Assembly: GCF_007744515.1 (NCBI RefSeq)
Contig: NZ_CP036268.1
Location: 3,456,712 to 3,520,711, forward strand
Length of the DNA stretch: 64,000 bases
From: Stratiformator vulcanicus
GTDB lineage: Bacteria; Planctomycetota; Planctomycetia; Planctomycetales; Planctomycetaceae
Direction: 5' to 3'
Part shown: piece after piece, positions 16,333 through 25,566 of the stretch
How positions within the stretch are numbered: the stretch's first letter is position 1
How the letters are laid out: each line of letters starts with the position of its first letter
Translations under genes and position numbers: made by a program
Notes under the pieces: model-generated
Seen by the model: only the letters and a program-made list of their open reading frames with translations
What the model was told of the DNA's origin: nothing
Databases searched by the model: none

Positions 16333-17307
16333 CTACGCCGCGGCTTTTTGCGATCGTTCTTTTCGTCGCCGGCGGCGCTCGCCGGGTCGTGTCTTCCAGC
16401 GACGATGCAGCCAGAAGTATTGTTCGGGGGACTTCCGCACGGCGAATTCGAGGGAGCTAGTGAACCGGGCGGTGATTTTCTCGATCGCGTCGGCACCATC
16501 GAAATTGTCAGGATCGATGATATCCGCGCTGCCGATTTCGTAGCGCACCCAGTGATTGCTTTCGAAGTCGTCTTCGAGCCGAATCGCGTAACCGACGCAG
16601 ATGAGGGCGCGATATTCGATCGCCAACAGGGCGATCGATTTGAAGGTCGATGCCTCGCGACCGAAAAAGGGCACGAACACGCCGCGTTTTCCGGCATCCT
16701 GATCACACAGCAGAGCGACGAGTCCTTTGGATTCCATCAGGGCGGCCATGTCGCCGCCGCCCCCTTTTTTCGAAATCAGCATTCCGCCGGTTCGCTGACG
16801 GGCGGCCGCGAACCAGTCGTGAAGCAGCGGGTTATCGAAATCGCGCGCGACAATGCCGGCGGGGAAGCCGAACTCGCCGAACGCCGTCACCGCGGCTTCC
16901 CAATTCCCGTAATGTCCGCCGAGCAGAATCACCGGTCGACCGCTCGACATCGCGCGCACCGTTTCGTCGCGATTGGTGAACCCGAACACGTCGGCCATGT
17001 TTGTCCGCCGAAACTTCCGCGGCATCAGCACGATTTCGGTCACCAACCGAAACAGATGCACCCACATTTGCTCGATGGTGCGGTGAATCTCCCGCTGGGT
17101 CATTTCGTCGCCGAACGATTCCCGCAAATTCTCCGCCGCGATGTGATAGCGGGATAGCTTCCGCGGAAGCCAATTCACGATGAAATCGGCCAGCAATTCT
17201 GAGCCGCGCTTCGACCATGTGGTCGGCAGCGAAGCGATCAATGCAATGGTCACTTGAAAGGCAAAGAACTCGGCCCGGTGCCGCAGGGTGATTGTCGTCG
17301 GCCGCAT
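16333..17307 (-). CDS. LpxL/HtrB-like lysophospholipid or lipid A acyltransferase
   Basis: About 324 residues from the ATG at 17307; a GTG 16 codons upstream has no Shine-Dalgarno. A hydrophobic N-terminal helix (residues about 12-30) anchors the protein in the inner membrane. The catalytic HX4E motif is H132-E137 in GGHYGNWE, followed by ARDFDNPLLHDWFAAARQRTG, and later DQDAGKRGVFVPFFG, both typical of the LABLAT family. Members transfer acyl chains to lipid A precursors or related lipids. The C-terminus is very basic. It appears to stand alone, so the acceptor lipid is uncertain. Confidence 0.88.
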   Translation of the reverse strand: MRPTTITLRHRAEFFAFQVTIALIASLPTTWSKRGSELLADFIVNWLPRKLSRYHIAAENLRESFGDEMTQREIHRTIEQMWVHLFRLVTEIVLMPRKFRRTNMADVFGFTNRDETVRAMSSGRPVILLGGHYGNWEAAVTAFGEFGFPAGIVARDFDNPLLHDWFAAARQRTGGMLISKKGGGGDMAALMESKGLVALLCDQDAGKRGVFVPFFGREASTFKSIALLAIEYRALICVGYAIRLEDDFESNHWVRYEIGSADIIDPDNFDGADAIEKITARFTSSLEFAVRKSPEQYFWLHRRWKTRPGERRRRRKERSQKAAA

Positions 17308-17427
17308 TGATCCCGTCCGTGGGTGTACAGAGCGGTCGGCAGTGTCGTAGGCCACGCAATACGGGTCAAGACGAATGCGCGCCGCATGCCCTCAGCGATC
17401 GTTGCGAATTCAAAATAAAGAGAATGC

Positions 17428-17668
17428 AGCCCCGACCGGCAGGAAGGGGATCACGACCGCGGCATCGCTTCCACACCGGCTGCATCAAACCGGGACGGTA
17501 AAAGCGATTTCAATGCCAGCCAGCGGCGCAAGCCGATGGTCGATCAACCAATGATTTCCCCGACGGCTGGCGCCTCGGGCTTGTATGACCGACGAATTGA
17601 GACCGCTTCGAGTGTTCACCGGCCAAGATGAAGCCGCACACTGATCCGCTCCTTACCAGTCGCGGCTT
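17428..17668. repeat. Inverted repeat with GGATCA / TGATCC arms
   Basis: The left arm CCGACCGGCAGGAAGGGGATCA and the right arm CTGATCCGCTCCTTACCAGT are imperfect inverted copies of the arms at 16140-16228. They lie about 200 bases apart in the gap between the acyltransferase and the oxidoreductase genes. Nothing else is recognised in this gap. Confidence 0.45.
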
Positions 17669-17701
17669 TATGGGATGACGACGCTCGGCTTTATCGAGAG
17701 G

Positions 17702-18772
17702 CTACGCAGGTCGCTTGGGATCTCGCTTGAGTGGCAACGAGACGCGTTTACCCGTCCACGACGACTGGTAGATCGCGAGGATGATCTCGACGCTCTTGCG
17801 GCCTTCGCGACCGTCGACGACCGGTTCGCTGCCGGTTTCGATCGACTTAACGAAGTCCTTCAGTTGGAGCATGTGCCCCTGATGCGAGATCGCTTTGGGA
17901 TCCGCGGCACCGCCCGACGTTTCGCCGGCGCCGCCGAACTTCTTTTTGATCGAGGCATCGCGGCGATCCTTCTTAGCGAAGTCCCACATCAGGATTTCGT
18001 CCTGCTCGACGATCGCGGAGCCCTCGGTGCCGTGAATCTCGGTCTTCTTGAGCAGCCCGGGAAAGGCACTGGTCGTGGCGGTGATCGTGCCGACCGCGCC
18101 ATTGGCGAACTTCAAAGCGGCGACACCGACGTCTTCGACCTCGATCCGCTCGTGGGCGAGTGTCGCCGTCACGGCACTGACCTCGGCGACGTCCCCCATC
18201 ATCCAATAGATCAGGTCGACGTTGTGGATCGCCTGATTCATATAGGCCCCGCCGCCATCGAGTTCCCACGTGCCGCGCCAGCCGCCGCTGTCGTAATACT
18301 CCTGACTCCGCCACCACTTCACGAAGGTGTCGCCGAGCGTCAGTCGCCCGAAGCGGCCCGATTCGACGGCTTTCTTCAGCTCCTGATTCGCGCCGCCGAA
18401 CCGGCTGGGGAAGATCGTGCAGAGCCGCACGCCCGCGGCTTCGCAGGCATCGATAATCTTGTCGCAGCGTTTGAGCGTGATCTCCAGCGGCTTCTCGACC
18501 ACAACGTGCTTGCCCGCCTTGGCGGCCGCAAGGGCCGGCTCCATGTGAGCACCGCTCGGCGTGCAGATGTTGACGATCGTCACTTCGGGATCGTCGAGCA
18601 TCTCGCTGAGCGACGTATAGCTCTTGCAGCCGTGCTTCTCGGCGAACTTATCGGCCGATGCCTTGCGGCTGCTCATGCAGGCGACGAGCTTCGCGCCGCG
18701 AAGTTCGGCGATCGCTGCGGCGTGAAACTCCGCGATCATCCCGCAGCCGACAATGGCAAATCCCTGAGGCAT
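17702..18772 (-). CDS. Gfo/Idh/MocA-family NAD(P)-dependent oxidoreductase
   Basis: About 356 residues from the ATG at 18772. The N-terminal Rossmann fold begins FAIVGCGMIAEFHAAAI. The family EKP motif appears as VVEKPLEI (residues about 90-97), and the C-terminal alpha/beta domain contains GGAYMNQAIHNVDLIYWMMG, whose H-x3-D is typical of the catalytic region. Such enzymes oxidise or reduce sugar or inositol derivatives with NAD(P). Planctomycetes hold many paralogues. No signal peptide is seen, so it is cytoplasmic, and its substrate is unknown. Confidence 0.92.
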   Translation of the reverse strand: MPQGFAIVGCGMIAEFHAAAIAELRGAKLVACMSSRKASADKFAEKHGCKSYTSLSEMLDDPEVTIVNICTPSGAHMEPALAAAKAGKHVVVEKPLEITLKRCDKIIDACEAAGVRLCTIFPSRFGGANQELKKAVESGRFGRLTLGDTFVKWWRSQEYYDSGGWRGTWELDGGGAYMNQAIHNVDLIYWMMGDVAEVSAVTATLAHERIEVEDVGVAALKFANGAVGTITATTSAFPGLLKKTEIHGTEGSAIVEQDEILMWDFAKKDRRDASIKKKFGGAGETSGGAADPKAISHQGHMLQLKDFVKSIETGSEPVVDGREGRKSVEIILAIYQSSWTGKRVSLPLKRDPKRPA

Positions 18773-18833
18773 CGTGCTTTTCTCGTTGAAGGTTCTCTGG
18801 TGACGCAAAGGGTCGGGCGAAGCGACGGAATTT

Positions 18834-20945
18834 TCAACGCATCCTCAAGGACAGTTCCTGGAGCTTCGCGGCGGCCCTTCGGCCGATGTCGGAGTTGCCG
18901 GCTGTTTCGATCGTCTTTTGTAGCTGGTTAACAGCGGCTCTCAGCTGTCCCGTGTCGATCAGGACCAGCGCGAGAATGAAGCGGGCCGGGGCGTCGGACG
19001 GATCGAGTTCGACCGCGCGGGTCAGGAACGGCAGGGCGTCGCGGCTTCTTTTCGCGGCGTACAGCACCCGCCCCAGCTGCGTCAGTGCCGTGGTCGATTT
19101 CGGGTCGAGTTCTAGTGCCTGTCGGAACGTCGCGATCGCCGCGTCGAACCGGCCGAGCGAGGTCAGCGCCTCGCCGCGGAAGAGGTAGAAGTCCTCGCCG
19201 GTGCCGCCGAGTTGCTCCGCTTTCTTGAACGTCGCCAGTGCCTCTTCGAATTTGCCGACGCGGACCTGTTCTACGCCCAGCGCAGTCCGCATCTGCCCGT
19301 TCTCCGGCATCCGGCGGACCGCGTTCTCCACGTGCTCCAGAACCGAAATGTTCTGCCGCCGCACTAATGCGACAAGATCGAGGACCGGCTCGGGGTCATT
19401 CGGATTCTCTTCGATGGACTTGAGCGAAGCGGCGAGGCGGGCTTCGGCCGCCCGCTTGCTTTGGTACGCGGTAATCTCACGAATTTCATCTGCCGAAAGC
19501 TGCTCAAACTGCTCGAAGTTCCCCGCTTTCGCCGATTCGAGGGCGACACGCAGGTACTCGACCGCGTCGTCAAGCTGCCGGCGTTTGGAGTACTCCACGC
19601 CGAGTGCGAAATTGGCGAAAGTGTTTTTCGGCTCGACGGCGACGGCTCGCGACCAGAGCGTGATCTCGTTTTCCCAAATCGGGATCTGATTAAGCGTGAG
19701 TGTGATGTAGGCCGCACCGATCGCGACCGCCCCGACTGACGCAACAACGCGGGTCGGCACCGAACGTTGCAACAGCCACGCGAGGCAACCCGCTGCGATC
19801 ACCACAAAGGGAATGATCGCCAGGTACGTGTAGCGATCGGCTGCAAGCTGAAAGCCCGATTGTGACAGCCCCAATACCGGCGAGAGCAGGACGAGCGTTG
19901 CCAGAGCTGTGACCGAGACGGCCGGGCGACGCTTCCTGAGCCAGACCGCAAGAACACCCATCGAAGCGACCGCACCGCCGCATGCCCAATAAGGCCATTG
20001 GAGGAAGCTCGCGCCGGTCGGCTGCATCACGGCCGCGTGCAGGCCCGTCGGTACGAGCGTCTTCAAAACATACCAGCACAACGCCAAGGACGCGTTGGCC
20101 AGTCGCTCGGTCAGCGGATAGTTGTCGAATGAGATCCAGGCCCCTTCGACCTCTTGAGCGTCGGCGGCAAACGCCGCGAAGACAAGCGACGCGACGCCGA
20201 ACGGAATCTTCTCAACGACCGACCGTTGCCAATCGTTCCAACGGAAGTCGCGGCCGAAACCGATGCGTCGGAGGGGCCAGACGTCGAGGATCAGCAGGAT
20301 CGCCGGAAAGGTGATGCCCCATGCCTTCGACAGTAGCGATAGGAGCGTCAGTGCGAGCGTTGCCGCGTACCACAGCCATCGGCGGGACGTCCGATCGCAA
20401 TAGCGAAGGTACGTGATCACTGCGGGGATGAGGAACGCCGCCGAAAGCACATCACGCCGTTCGGTCGCCCACGCGACCGACTCGACCCGCTGCGGGTGGA
20501 CGCCATACAGCACAGCTGCCAACGCCGCGCCGAGCCAGAGACAGCGGCCGTCGATCTCCGCGATTTTTTCCGGCGTGCGGCGGATTAGGGCCACGGCCAG
20601 CAGGCAGACCGCTGCGGCATTCCACGCGTGCAGGAGGTTGTTGGTGAAGTGAAAAGCGTCGGGATTGGGACGTTGCGCTTCGCCCTCTTCGGGACCCCAG
20701 ATTGCGTCGTCGAGCGCCAACGACATCCACGTCAGTGGGTGGTAATGCCCCAAGTGCGGCTGGCTCCACATCCACCCGAGGCTCTCGGCGGTGAAGCCCC
20801 GCCAGCGCGAGTTCGTGAGAAAGTTTTTCTCGTCGTCAAAGCGGACGAAATCGTTTTCGAGCGTCGGTAGAAACACCACGAAGACCGTCGCCGCTACAAG
20901 GAGCGGGCAGATCACCGACAGTGTCCGCGAGCCGGGAACGCTCAT
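18834..20945 (-). CDS. TMTC-like multi-pass membrane protein with C-terminal TPR repeats
   Basis: A 703-residue protein. The N-terminal half (residues about 8-430) has around ten transmembrane helices. It shows the bacterial TMTC/DUF1736-like pattern: an early FVRFDDEKNF acidic loop, HYHPLTWMSL, and HPQRVESVAWATERRDVLS. The C-terminal half has five or more TPR units, including YLFRGEALTSLGRFDAAIAT and ALTQLGRVLYAAKRSRDALP. Eukaryotic TMTC proteins are GT-C O-mannosyltransferases. A similar glycosyl-transfer role at the membrane is plausible here but unproven. Its ATG overlaps the tyrS stop by four bases (ATGA), so the two are translationally coupled. Confidence 0.85.
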   Translation of the reverse strand: MSVPGSRTLSVICPLLVAATVFVVFLPTLENDFVRFDDEKNFLTNSRWRGFTAESLGWMWSQPHLGHYHPLTWMSLALDDAIWGPEEGEAQRPNPDAFHFTNNLLHAWNAAAVCLLAVALIRRTPEKIAEIDGRCLWLGAALAAVLYGVHPQRVESVAWATERRDVLSAAFLIPAVITYLRYCDRTSRRWLWYAATLALTLLSLLSKAWGITFPAILLILDVWPLRRIGFGRDFRWNDWQRSVVEKIPFGVASLVFAAFAADAQEVEGAWISFDNYPLTERLANASLALCWYVLKTLVPTGLHAAVMQPTGASFLQWPYWACGGAVASMGVLAVWLRKRRPAVSVTALATLVLLSPVLGLSQSGFQLAADRYTYLAIIPFVVIAAGCLAWLLQRSVPTRVVASVGAVAIGAAYITLTLNQIPIWENEITLWSRAVAVEPKNTFANFALGVEYSKRRQLDDAVEYLRVALESAKAGNFEQFEQLSADEIREITAYQSKRAAEARLAASLKSIEENPNDPEPVLDLVALVRRQNISVLEHVENAVRRMPENGQMRTALGVEQVRVGKFEEALATFKKAEQLGGTGEDFYLFRGEALTSLGRFDAAIATFRQALELDPKSTTALTQLGRVLYAAKRSRDALPFLTRAVELDPSDAPARFILALVLIDTGQLRAAVNQLQKTIETAGNSDIGRRAAAKLQELSLRMR

Positions 20946-22162
20946 GTCAGCCGGACCCGTTTGACTTTTTTCTTACCGGCCCAGATCAGTTCGCCGTCCG
21001 TGAGCGGGACGATCTCGTCGTGCGAGCCGATCACGCGTTTGTCTTCGCCGACCTTCGCCCCGCCCTGCGCGATCAGCCTACGGGCCTCACCGCCGCTCGC
21101 GACGAGCGACAACTCGGTCAATAGCTTCGCCGCAGGTAGGCCCCCGTCCTGAAGCTGATCCGAAGAGAGCTCCGACTCGGGGATGTCTTCGGGAAGAGCC
21201 CCTTTGGAGATTTCACGAGTCCAACGTTCGGCGGCTTCCTCGGCGGCATCGGCTCCGTGGTATTCGCCTATGACGGTCTTCGCGAGTGTCAGCTTGGCCT
21301 CCTTCGGATGCCCGGCCAACAACTGTTCAACCTCGGCGAGCGGGACCTGCGTCAACAGTTCGAAGTAGGGCTTCATGCACTCATCGGGGACTTGCATGAA
21401 CTTCTTCATCTGCTCGTACGGCGGCTCGGCGAATCCGATGTAGTTGCCGAGGCTCTTGCCCATCCGCCGGACGCCGTCGATCCCGACGAGAATCGGCGAC
21501 ATCACCCCGATCTGCTCCGGCTTGCCCGCATCCTTTTGCAGGTCACGGGCGAGCATGAAGCTGTAGAGCTGCTCCGTCCCGCCGAGTTCGATGTCGGCGT
21601 GAATCATCACGGAGTCCCATGCCTGCATGATCGGGTAGAGGCACTCGTGCAAAAAGATCGGCGACTCGGCCTTCATCCGCTTGGCGAAGTCGTCCCGCGT
21701 GAGTAACTGCGCGACGGTGACCTTGCTGGTGAGATTGAGGATGTCCGCGAAACTCATCTCGCCGAACCAGTCGCCGTTGCGATGGACCTCGGCTTTGTCG
21801 ATATCGATGACCTTGGCGACCTGCTCCAGGTAGTCTTGGGCGTTGCGTTCGACATCGTCGGCAGTAAGCCGCTTCGCGCGGGCCTCGTCACGCCCGCTGG
21901 GATCGCCCACGAGGGCGGTGTAGTTCCCGATGATAATGACCGCCTGATGCCCCAATTCCTGAAACTGACTCATCTTCCGCATCGGCACGGTATGGCCGAG
22001 GTGCAGGTCGACGCCGGTGGGATCGATGCCGTATTTAATGCGCAGCGGTGTTCCCGTCTTGCGACTCTCTTCGAGCTTTTTGGCCAGCTCCTGCTCGGGG
22101 ACGATCTTCTCGATCCCCCGGCGGATGACGGCGAGCTGTTCTTCGACGGGCGGGAAATCCAT
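20942..22162 (-). CDS. tyrS: Tyrosyl-tRNA synthetase
   Basis: About 406 residues from the ATG at 22162; a GTG 16 codons earlier is possible. Class I signatures: HLGH at residues 54-57 (HIGH) and RMGKS at 233-237 (KMSKS). The C-terminal S4-like RNA-binding domain runs about residues 335-400 (AKLLTELSLVASGGEARRLI, then GAKVGEDK). It charges tRNA-Tyr with tyrosine using ATP in the cytoplasm. The sequence fits the TyrZ-like (type 2) subgroup. The TMTC-like gene follows with a four-base overlap. Confidence 0.96.
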   Translation of the reverse strand: MDFPPVEEQLAVIRRGIEKIVPEQELAKKLEESRKTGTPLRIKYGIDPTGVDLHLGHTVPMRKMSQFQELGHQAVIIIGNYTALVGDPSGRDEARAKRLTADDVERNAQDYLEQVAKVIDIDKAEVHRNGDWFGEMSFADILNLTSKVTVAQLLTRDDFAKRMKAESPIFLHECLYPIMQAWDSVMIHADIELGGTEQLYSFMLARDLQKDAGKPEQIGVMSPILVGIDGVRRMGKSLGNYIGFAEPPYEQMKKFMQVPDECMKPYFELLTQVPLAEVEQLLAGHPKEAKLTLAKTVIGEYHGADAAEEAAERWTREISKGALPEDIPESELSSDQLQDGGLPAAKLLTELSLVASGGEARRLIAQGGAKVGEDKRVIGSHDEIVPLTDGELIWAGKKKVKRVRLT

Positions 22163-22241
22163 GGCGGCTTCGACAACGTAAGGCAGGGGATCGACCGCGG
22201 AGATTACCAATCGTCGCCGATGCCTTCCACCACGGCATCGC

Positions 22242-22291
22242 GTTTAGCCGCGACCGCGAGGAAGCGCGCTCCCTCGCGGTCGCGGCTAAAC
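22242..22291. repeat. Family B hairpin, GTTTAGCCGCGACCG type
   Basis: A near-perfect 20-bp stem (GTTTAGCCGCGACCGCGAGG with its complement) and a loop AAGCGCGCT. The same hairpin recurs at 26497-26546, and a half copy lies at 39262-39296. Placed between the CPBP protease stop and tyrS start, it could also act as an RNA 3'-end structure. Confidence 0.75.
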
Positions 22292-22303
22292 GGTGAGAGC
22301 GAA

Positions 22304-23152
22304 TCACGCACCGAGCAGTGCCAGCGCCAGGAATGTCGCGTTGAAAACGGAATGCACAAGCATGATAGAGATCACGCTGTTGCGCTGTTCGTAAAGCCAA
22401 CCAAGGGCAAGTGCCAGCGGCATCAGGGGTATGGCATCGTGCATGCCATGCACGGCCGCGAACAGAGCGGCGGTCAGCACGATGGACCACGTCGCCGGGG
22501 CCGCGGTGATATCGAATAGCGACAGAAGCCTGCCGATCCACCGCTGCATTGTGACACGAAAGATCAGTTCCTCGAGCAACGGTGCGCCGATCAAGACGGA
22601 AAACGCCACGTAGAAACGCAGCTCAGGTGACCCATTGGTCAAAATTTCGAAGTACGGGTGTTGAGTTTCTGTCGTGCGCCAAGGCGACATCACGATCAGC
22701 AGGATCGCCGTCGGCAGAACGGTGGCCGCAAACGTCTTTAATGCGTAATTGAATTCAACGCCGATGCGGCGGGCGTCGAGCGGGCCGAATCGAAGTCCGA
22801 CTCCGCGAAGGTCACTGGTCGAAACAATTGCCCCCAGCAGCAACCCACCGACGCCCAGACTCAGTATCGTGGTCGCTCGGGGATCGATGACCGCTTCGGG
22901 ATCGGGCGGCGATGTCAGTTCGAGTCCACCGGCAATGAGGGCCGCGACCGTGAACAGCCACCACAGGGAAACGAGCACCAGCGGAAACGGATGGACTGCC
23001 CCCCGCGGACCACCCCGCCGGGGCAGGGCGGGTTTGCCACGGCCCAATCTAAGCCCGAAGCCCCACCAGACGTAACCGCTCCAGCCGACCAGCGCGACGA
23101 CGCCCAGCAACGCGATTGTTTCGGCCGAATTGATCGTCTCGAGGTCGGGCAT
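22304..23152 (-). CDS. CPBP-family intramembrane protease
   Basis: A 282-residue membrane protein with about eight helices. The CAAX protease/bacteriocin-processing signatures are present: LLEELIFR (motif EExxxR, residues about 196-203), then FAAVHGMHDA in the next helix, and HSVFNATF in the last helix. These supply the metal-binding Glu and His residues inside the membrane. The family processes prenylated or bacteriocin-like peptides or acts in immunity; bacterial substrates are mostly unknown. It points away from trpC and is separated from tyrS by the family B hairpin. Confidence 0.9.
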   Translation of the reverse strand: MPDLETINSAETIALLGVVALVGWSGYVWWGFGLRLGRGKPALPRRGGPRGAVHPFPLVLVSLWWLFTVAALIAGGLELTSPPDPEAVIDPRATTILSLGVGGLLLGAIVSTSDLRGVGLRFGPLDARRIGVEFNYALKTFAATVLPTAILLIVMSPWRTTETQHPYFEILTNGSPELRFYVAFSVLIGAPLLEELIFRVTMQRWIGRLLSLFDITAAPATWSIVLTAALFAAVHGMHDAIPLMPLALALGWLYEQRNSVISIMLVHSVFNATFLALALLGA

Positions 23153-23308
23153 TCAAATGCAAGTTCTGGCGGCCAAGTGAGATTGAGAAGCGGGATCAAG
23201 CTTAGGTCGAACTTGGCCCCTGCGGAAACCGATCCGACTGCTTTGGCCCTGTCCCCGGTTCGCGATATCGTACGCGGGCACCGCAACCCTGCAGATCGAC
23301 CTCAGCCC

Positions 23309-24094
23309 GTGAACACCATCCTCGACGACATCGTCCGGAAAAAGCGGGAGGAAATTGCCTCCGCCCGAGCAGCGCGGCCAATAGCGGAGCTGGAAGCCGT
23401 GCTGCGAGACGCACCCGCTCCCCGAGATTTTCTCGCATCCCTGCAATCGGCTCCCACGATCGGCCTGATCGCTGAAGTGAAGAAGGCGTCGCCATCGGCC
23501 GGGTTGATTCGCGAAGACTTTGACCCGGTGGCCATCGCTTCGACATACGCCGAGCACGGGGCCTCGTGCATCAGCGTGCTGACCGATGAGACCTTCTTTC
23601 AGGGACATCTCGATTTTCTGAAGGCGGTGCGGAAAGCGGTCGAGGTCCCCGTGCTGCGAAAAGACTTTGTGCTCGACCGGTATCAGGTCGTCGAAGCGCG
23701 GGCGGCCGGAGCCGATGCCGTGCTGCTGATCGCCGAGTGTCTCACTGACGACGCGTTGCGATCGCTCTATGAGACGATTTGCGAACTCGGGATGCACGCA
23801 TTGGTCGAACTGTATGATCTCGAGAACCTCGACCGAGTACTGGCTCTCGATGCACCGCTGGTCGGCATCAACAACCGCGACCTGCGAACGTTCGTGACCG
23901 ACTTGGAGCATTCGATCGCGCTGGCATCGAAACTCCCCGAGGGAACACTGCTCGTGAGCGAAAGCGGAATTCGCACGCACAATGAAGTTCGGCGACTGCA
24001 AGAGGCCGGTTGCGGGGCGATCCTCGTGGGCGAAACGCTGATGCGGGCCGACGACATCGGCGCCGCCGTCGACGAGCTACTTGGAAAATCGTGA
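23309..24094 (+). CDS. trpC: Indole-3-glycerol-phosphate synthase
   Basis: 261 residues from a GTG at 23309, which gives the normal TrpC N-terminus (NTILDDIVRKKREEI). The frame is open 106 codons upstream, but that part overlaps the divergent CPBP gene. A TIM barrel with EVKKASPSAG (residues about 50-60), VLRKDFVLD, AVLLIAECL, INNRDLRTF and LVSESGI carries the catalytic Lys and Glu residues. It closes the indole ring in tryptophan synthesis from CdRP. No other trp gene is adjacent, so the pathway is dispersed here. Confidence 0.96.
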   Translation: MNTILDDIVRKKREEIASARAARPIAELEAVLRDAPAPRDFLASLQSAPTIGLIAEVKKASPSAGLIREDFDPVAIASTYAEHGASCISVLTDETFFQGHLDFLKAVRKAVEVPVLRKDFVLDRYQVVEARAAGADAVLLIAECLTDDALRSLYETICELGMHALVELYDLENLDRVLALDAPLVGINNRDLRTFVTDLEHSIALASKLPEGTLLVSESGIRTHNEVRRLQEAGCGAILVGETLMRADDIGAAVDELLGKS

Positions 24095-24100
24095 TATTGA

Positions 24101-24130
24101 AAAGCCCACGCGTTGCAACGCGTGGGCTTT
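24101..24130. terminator. Palindromic terminator-like hairpin after trpC
   Basis: A 30-base perfect palindrome, AAAGCCCACGCG-TTGCAA-CGCGTGGGCTTT, starts six bases past the trpC stop. Almost the same hairpin follows hpnD at 30809-30838. Confidence 0.65.
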
Positions 24131-24152
24131 GAAAAATAGAAAGAGTGCGGGG

Positions 24153-24767
24153 ATGAGTGCGAGTGAAGAAGAGCACGTTCTGGTCGTGCCGACGTTGCTA
24201 TTCCACGAAGTGGGATACTTTCAGGGCTTCAATCCCGAGATGCGTCCTTACCTGAAGACGCTGCTCGATCCGGCGATGATGCGGTTCCTGCCGCGATCGG
24301 AAGCGGAAGAGGATCCCAGCTACAAGCAGCTCATCCCCTATTGCATCTTCATGTGTGGCGACACGGTCTTTCAATATACGCGCGGTTCGGGGGTCGGAGA
24401 GGCCCGGCTCAAAGCGAAGCGGTCAATCGGGGTCGGCGGACACATCTCAAAAGAGGACGCCGCCGGGGGACAGGACCCGTACAAAACAGGCTTAGCGCGC
24501 GAACTGACTGAGGAAGTGGAATACCCCGCCGACCATTCAGAGCAGATCGTCGGACTGATCAACGACGACGAGACGCCGGTCGGAAAGGTCCATTTGGGCG
24601 TTGTTCACCTTTTTCAGGTGAAAGAGCCAAAAGTTCGACCACTCGAGTCGACGATGACAGATGTAGGGTTTGTATCGCCCGCGATGCTCGCGCGGGAATT
24701 TGACCGCCTTGAAACGTGGTCGCAAATCTGTCTGAAACACCTATTCCCAGAGGCCGGACCGGCCTGA
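24153..24767 (+). CDS. Nudix-like hydrolase with expanded Nudix box
   Basis: About 204 residues from the ATG at 24153. An earlier ATG would read through the terminator palindrome, so it was not used. The Nudix box is recognisable but altered: GVGGHISKEDAAGG, then LARELTEEVEY. About six extra residues lie between the GG and the REL segment, and Gly is missing after TEE. REx(L)xEE metal ligands remain. Nudix enzymes hydrolyse nucleoside diphosphates linked to another moiety. The flanking region (FHEVGYFQGF, then YCIFMCGDTVFQYTRG) looks like a family-specific N-terminal domain. Substrate unknown. Confidence 0.8.
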   Translation: MSASEEEHVLVVPTLLFHEVGYFQGFNPEMRPYLKTLLDPAMMRFLPRSEAEEDPSYKQLIPYCIFMCGDTVFQYTRGSGVGEARLKAKRSIGVGGHISKEDAAGGQDPYKTGLARELTEEVEYPADHSEQIVGLINDDETPVGKVHLGVVHLFQVKEPKVRPLESTMTDVGFVSPAMLAREFDRLETWSQICLKHLFPEAGPA

Positions 24768-24819
24768 TCGTTCGGAAAAGGATTTTCCGAGCCGGCCCGG
24801 ATTGGACGAAGGAGCGTCG

Positions 24820-25431
24820 ATGATGTCCCTAACTGATTGCACGACCCGATACTCGGTCATTCTGACGGCCTTGGTCGCGGCTTGGCTGGGCGTCTCGAAC
24901 ATGGCCGCCGCCCAGGATGTCGCCGGCCCACTGACCGAAGACTCGCTGGGCCAGGCGCTCACGAGCCTCGGCCTGCAGCCGGAAAAGGCGGAGTCCCGCT
25001 ATGACTTTCGCTTCAAGACGAAATACGAAGAGCAAGAATGGGATCTGACGATGTCGGCCGTTCTGAGCAAGAACGGCGAGAGCCTGTGGGTCATGGCGTG
25101 GCTCGATGAATTGCCGAAGTCCTCGACCGACGTGCCGAATACCGCCTTGCTGCGGCTGCTCGCTCGCAACGACGAAATCGGCAACGGCAAATTCTTCGCC
25201 TACATCCCGTCGAATCGCCGATTCGTGCTGCAACGTGTCGTCCCGAACCGCGGCATTTCGCCCCGAATTCTCGGCGGCGTGCTGAAGGATCTCGGCGGCA
25301 GCGTCCGCACTGAATACCCCTACTGGCTGACCCAAAACTGGACCGCCAAGCCGACAACCTCGGCCGGGGCCACGCGACCGACGCAGTCGGCCGTGAACGA
25401 TTCGAAGTTCGACGCCGCACGTCGCAACTAA
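24820..25431 (+). CDS. Secreted CesT/YbjN-like protein
   Basis: About 203 residues. The start at 24820 follows a GGAG Shine-Dalgarno five bases upstream. A long signal peptide (hydrophobic TALVAAWLGVSNMAAA) ends near residue 32. The mature part has an alpha-beta-beta pattern (LGQALTSLGLQPEK, then WVMAWLDELP, then RFVLQRVVPNRGISPRIL) reminiscent of the CesT/YbjN fold, followed by a Thr/Ala-rich tail. The fold assignment is tentative and function is unknown. The stop codon is followed at once by the structured element at 25431-25521. Confidence 0.7.
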   Translation: MMSLTDCTTRYSVILTALVAAWLGVSNMAAAQDVAGPLTEDSLGQALTSLGLQPEKAESRYDFRFKTKYEEQEWDLTMSAVLSKNGESLWVMAWLDELPKSSTDVPNTALLRLLARNDEIGNGKFFAYIPSNRRFVLQRVVPNRGISPRILGGVLKDLGGSVRTEYPYWLTQNWTAKPTTSAGATRPTQSAVNDSKFDAARRN

Positions 25432-25521
25432 GAGCAGTTTCCTGCTATCTGTGGCGGCTATCAGACGCACAACGCCTGCGTATTCGCAAGGATCGCCGCC
25501 TGTACCCGTTACACTTATGGG
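25431..25521 (+). repeat. Structured 3'-end element, copy 1
   Basis: About 90 bases starting AGAGCAGTTTCCTGC directly at the stop codon of the CesT/YbjN-like gene. It recurs inverted at 51255-51346 with only a few mismatches, again starting at a stop codon. Predicted folds: GCAG/CTGC, a long stem between GGCGGCTATC and GATCGCCGCC, and TGCG-TATT-CGCA inside. Confidence 0.8.
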
Positions 25522-25566
25522 TATTCGCTCTATGAGCGTCGACCACAGAGCCGAATTCGAAGACTC

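Noticed and set aside
17675-18931. 418-codon open frame antisense to the oxidoreductase
   Set aside because: A shadow of the Gfo/Idh/MocA gene, with composition typical of reverse frames.
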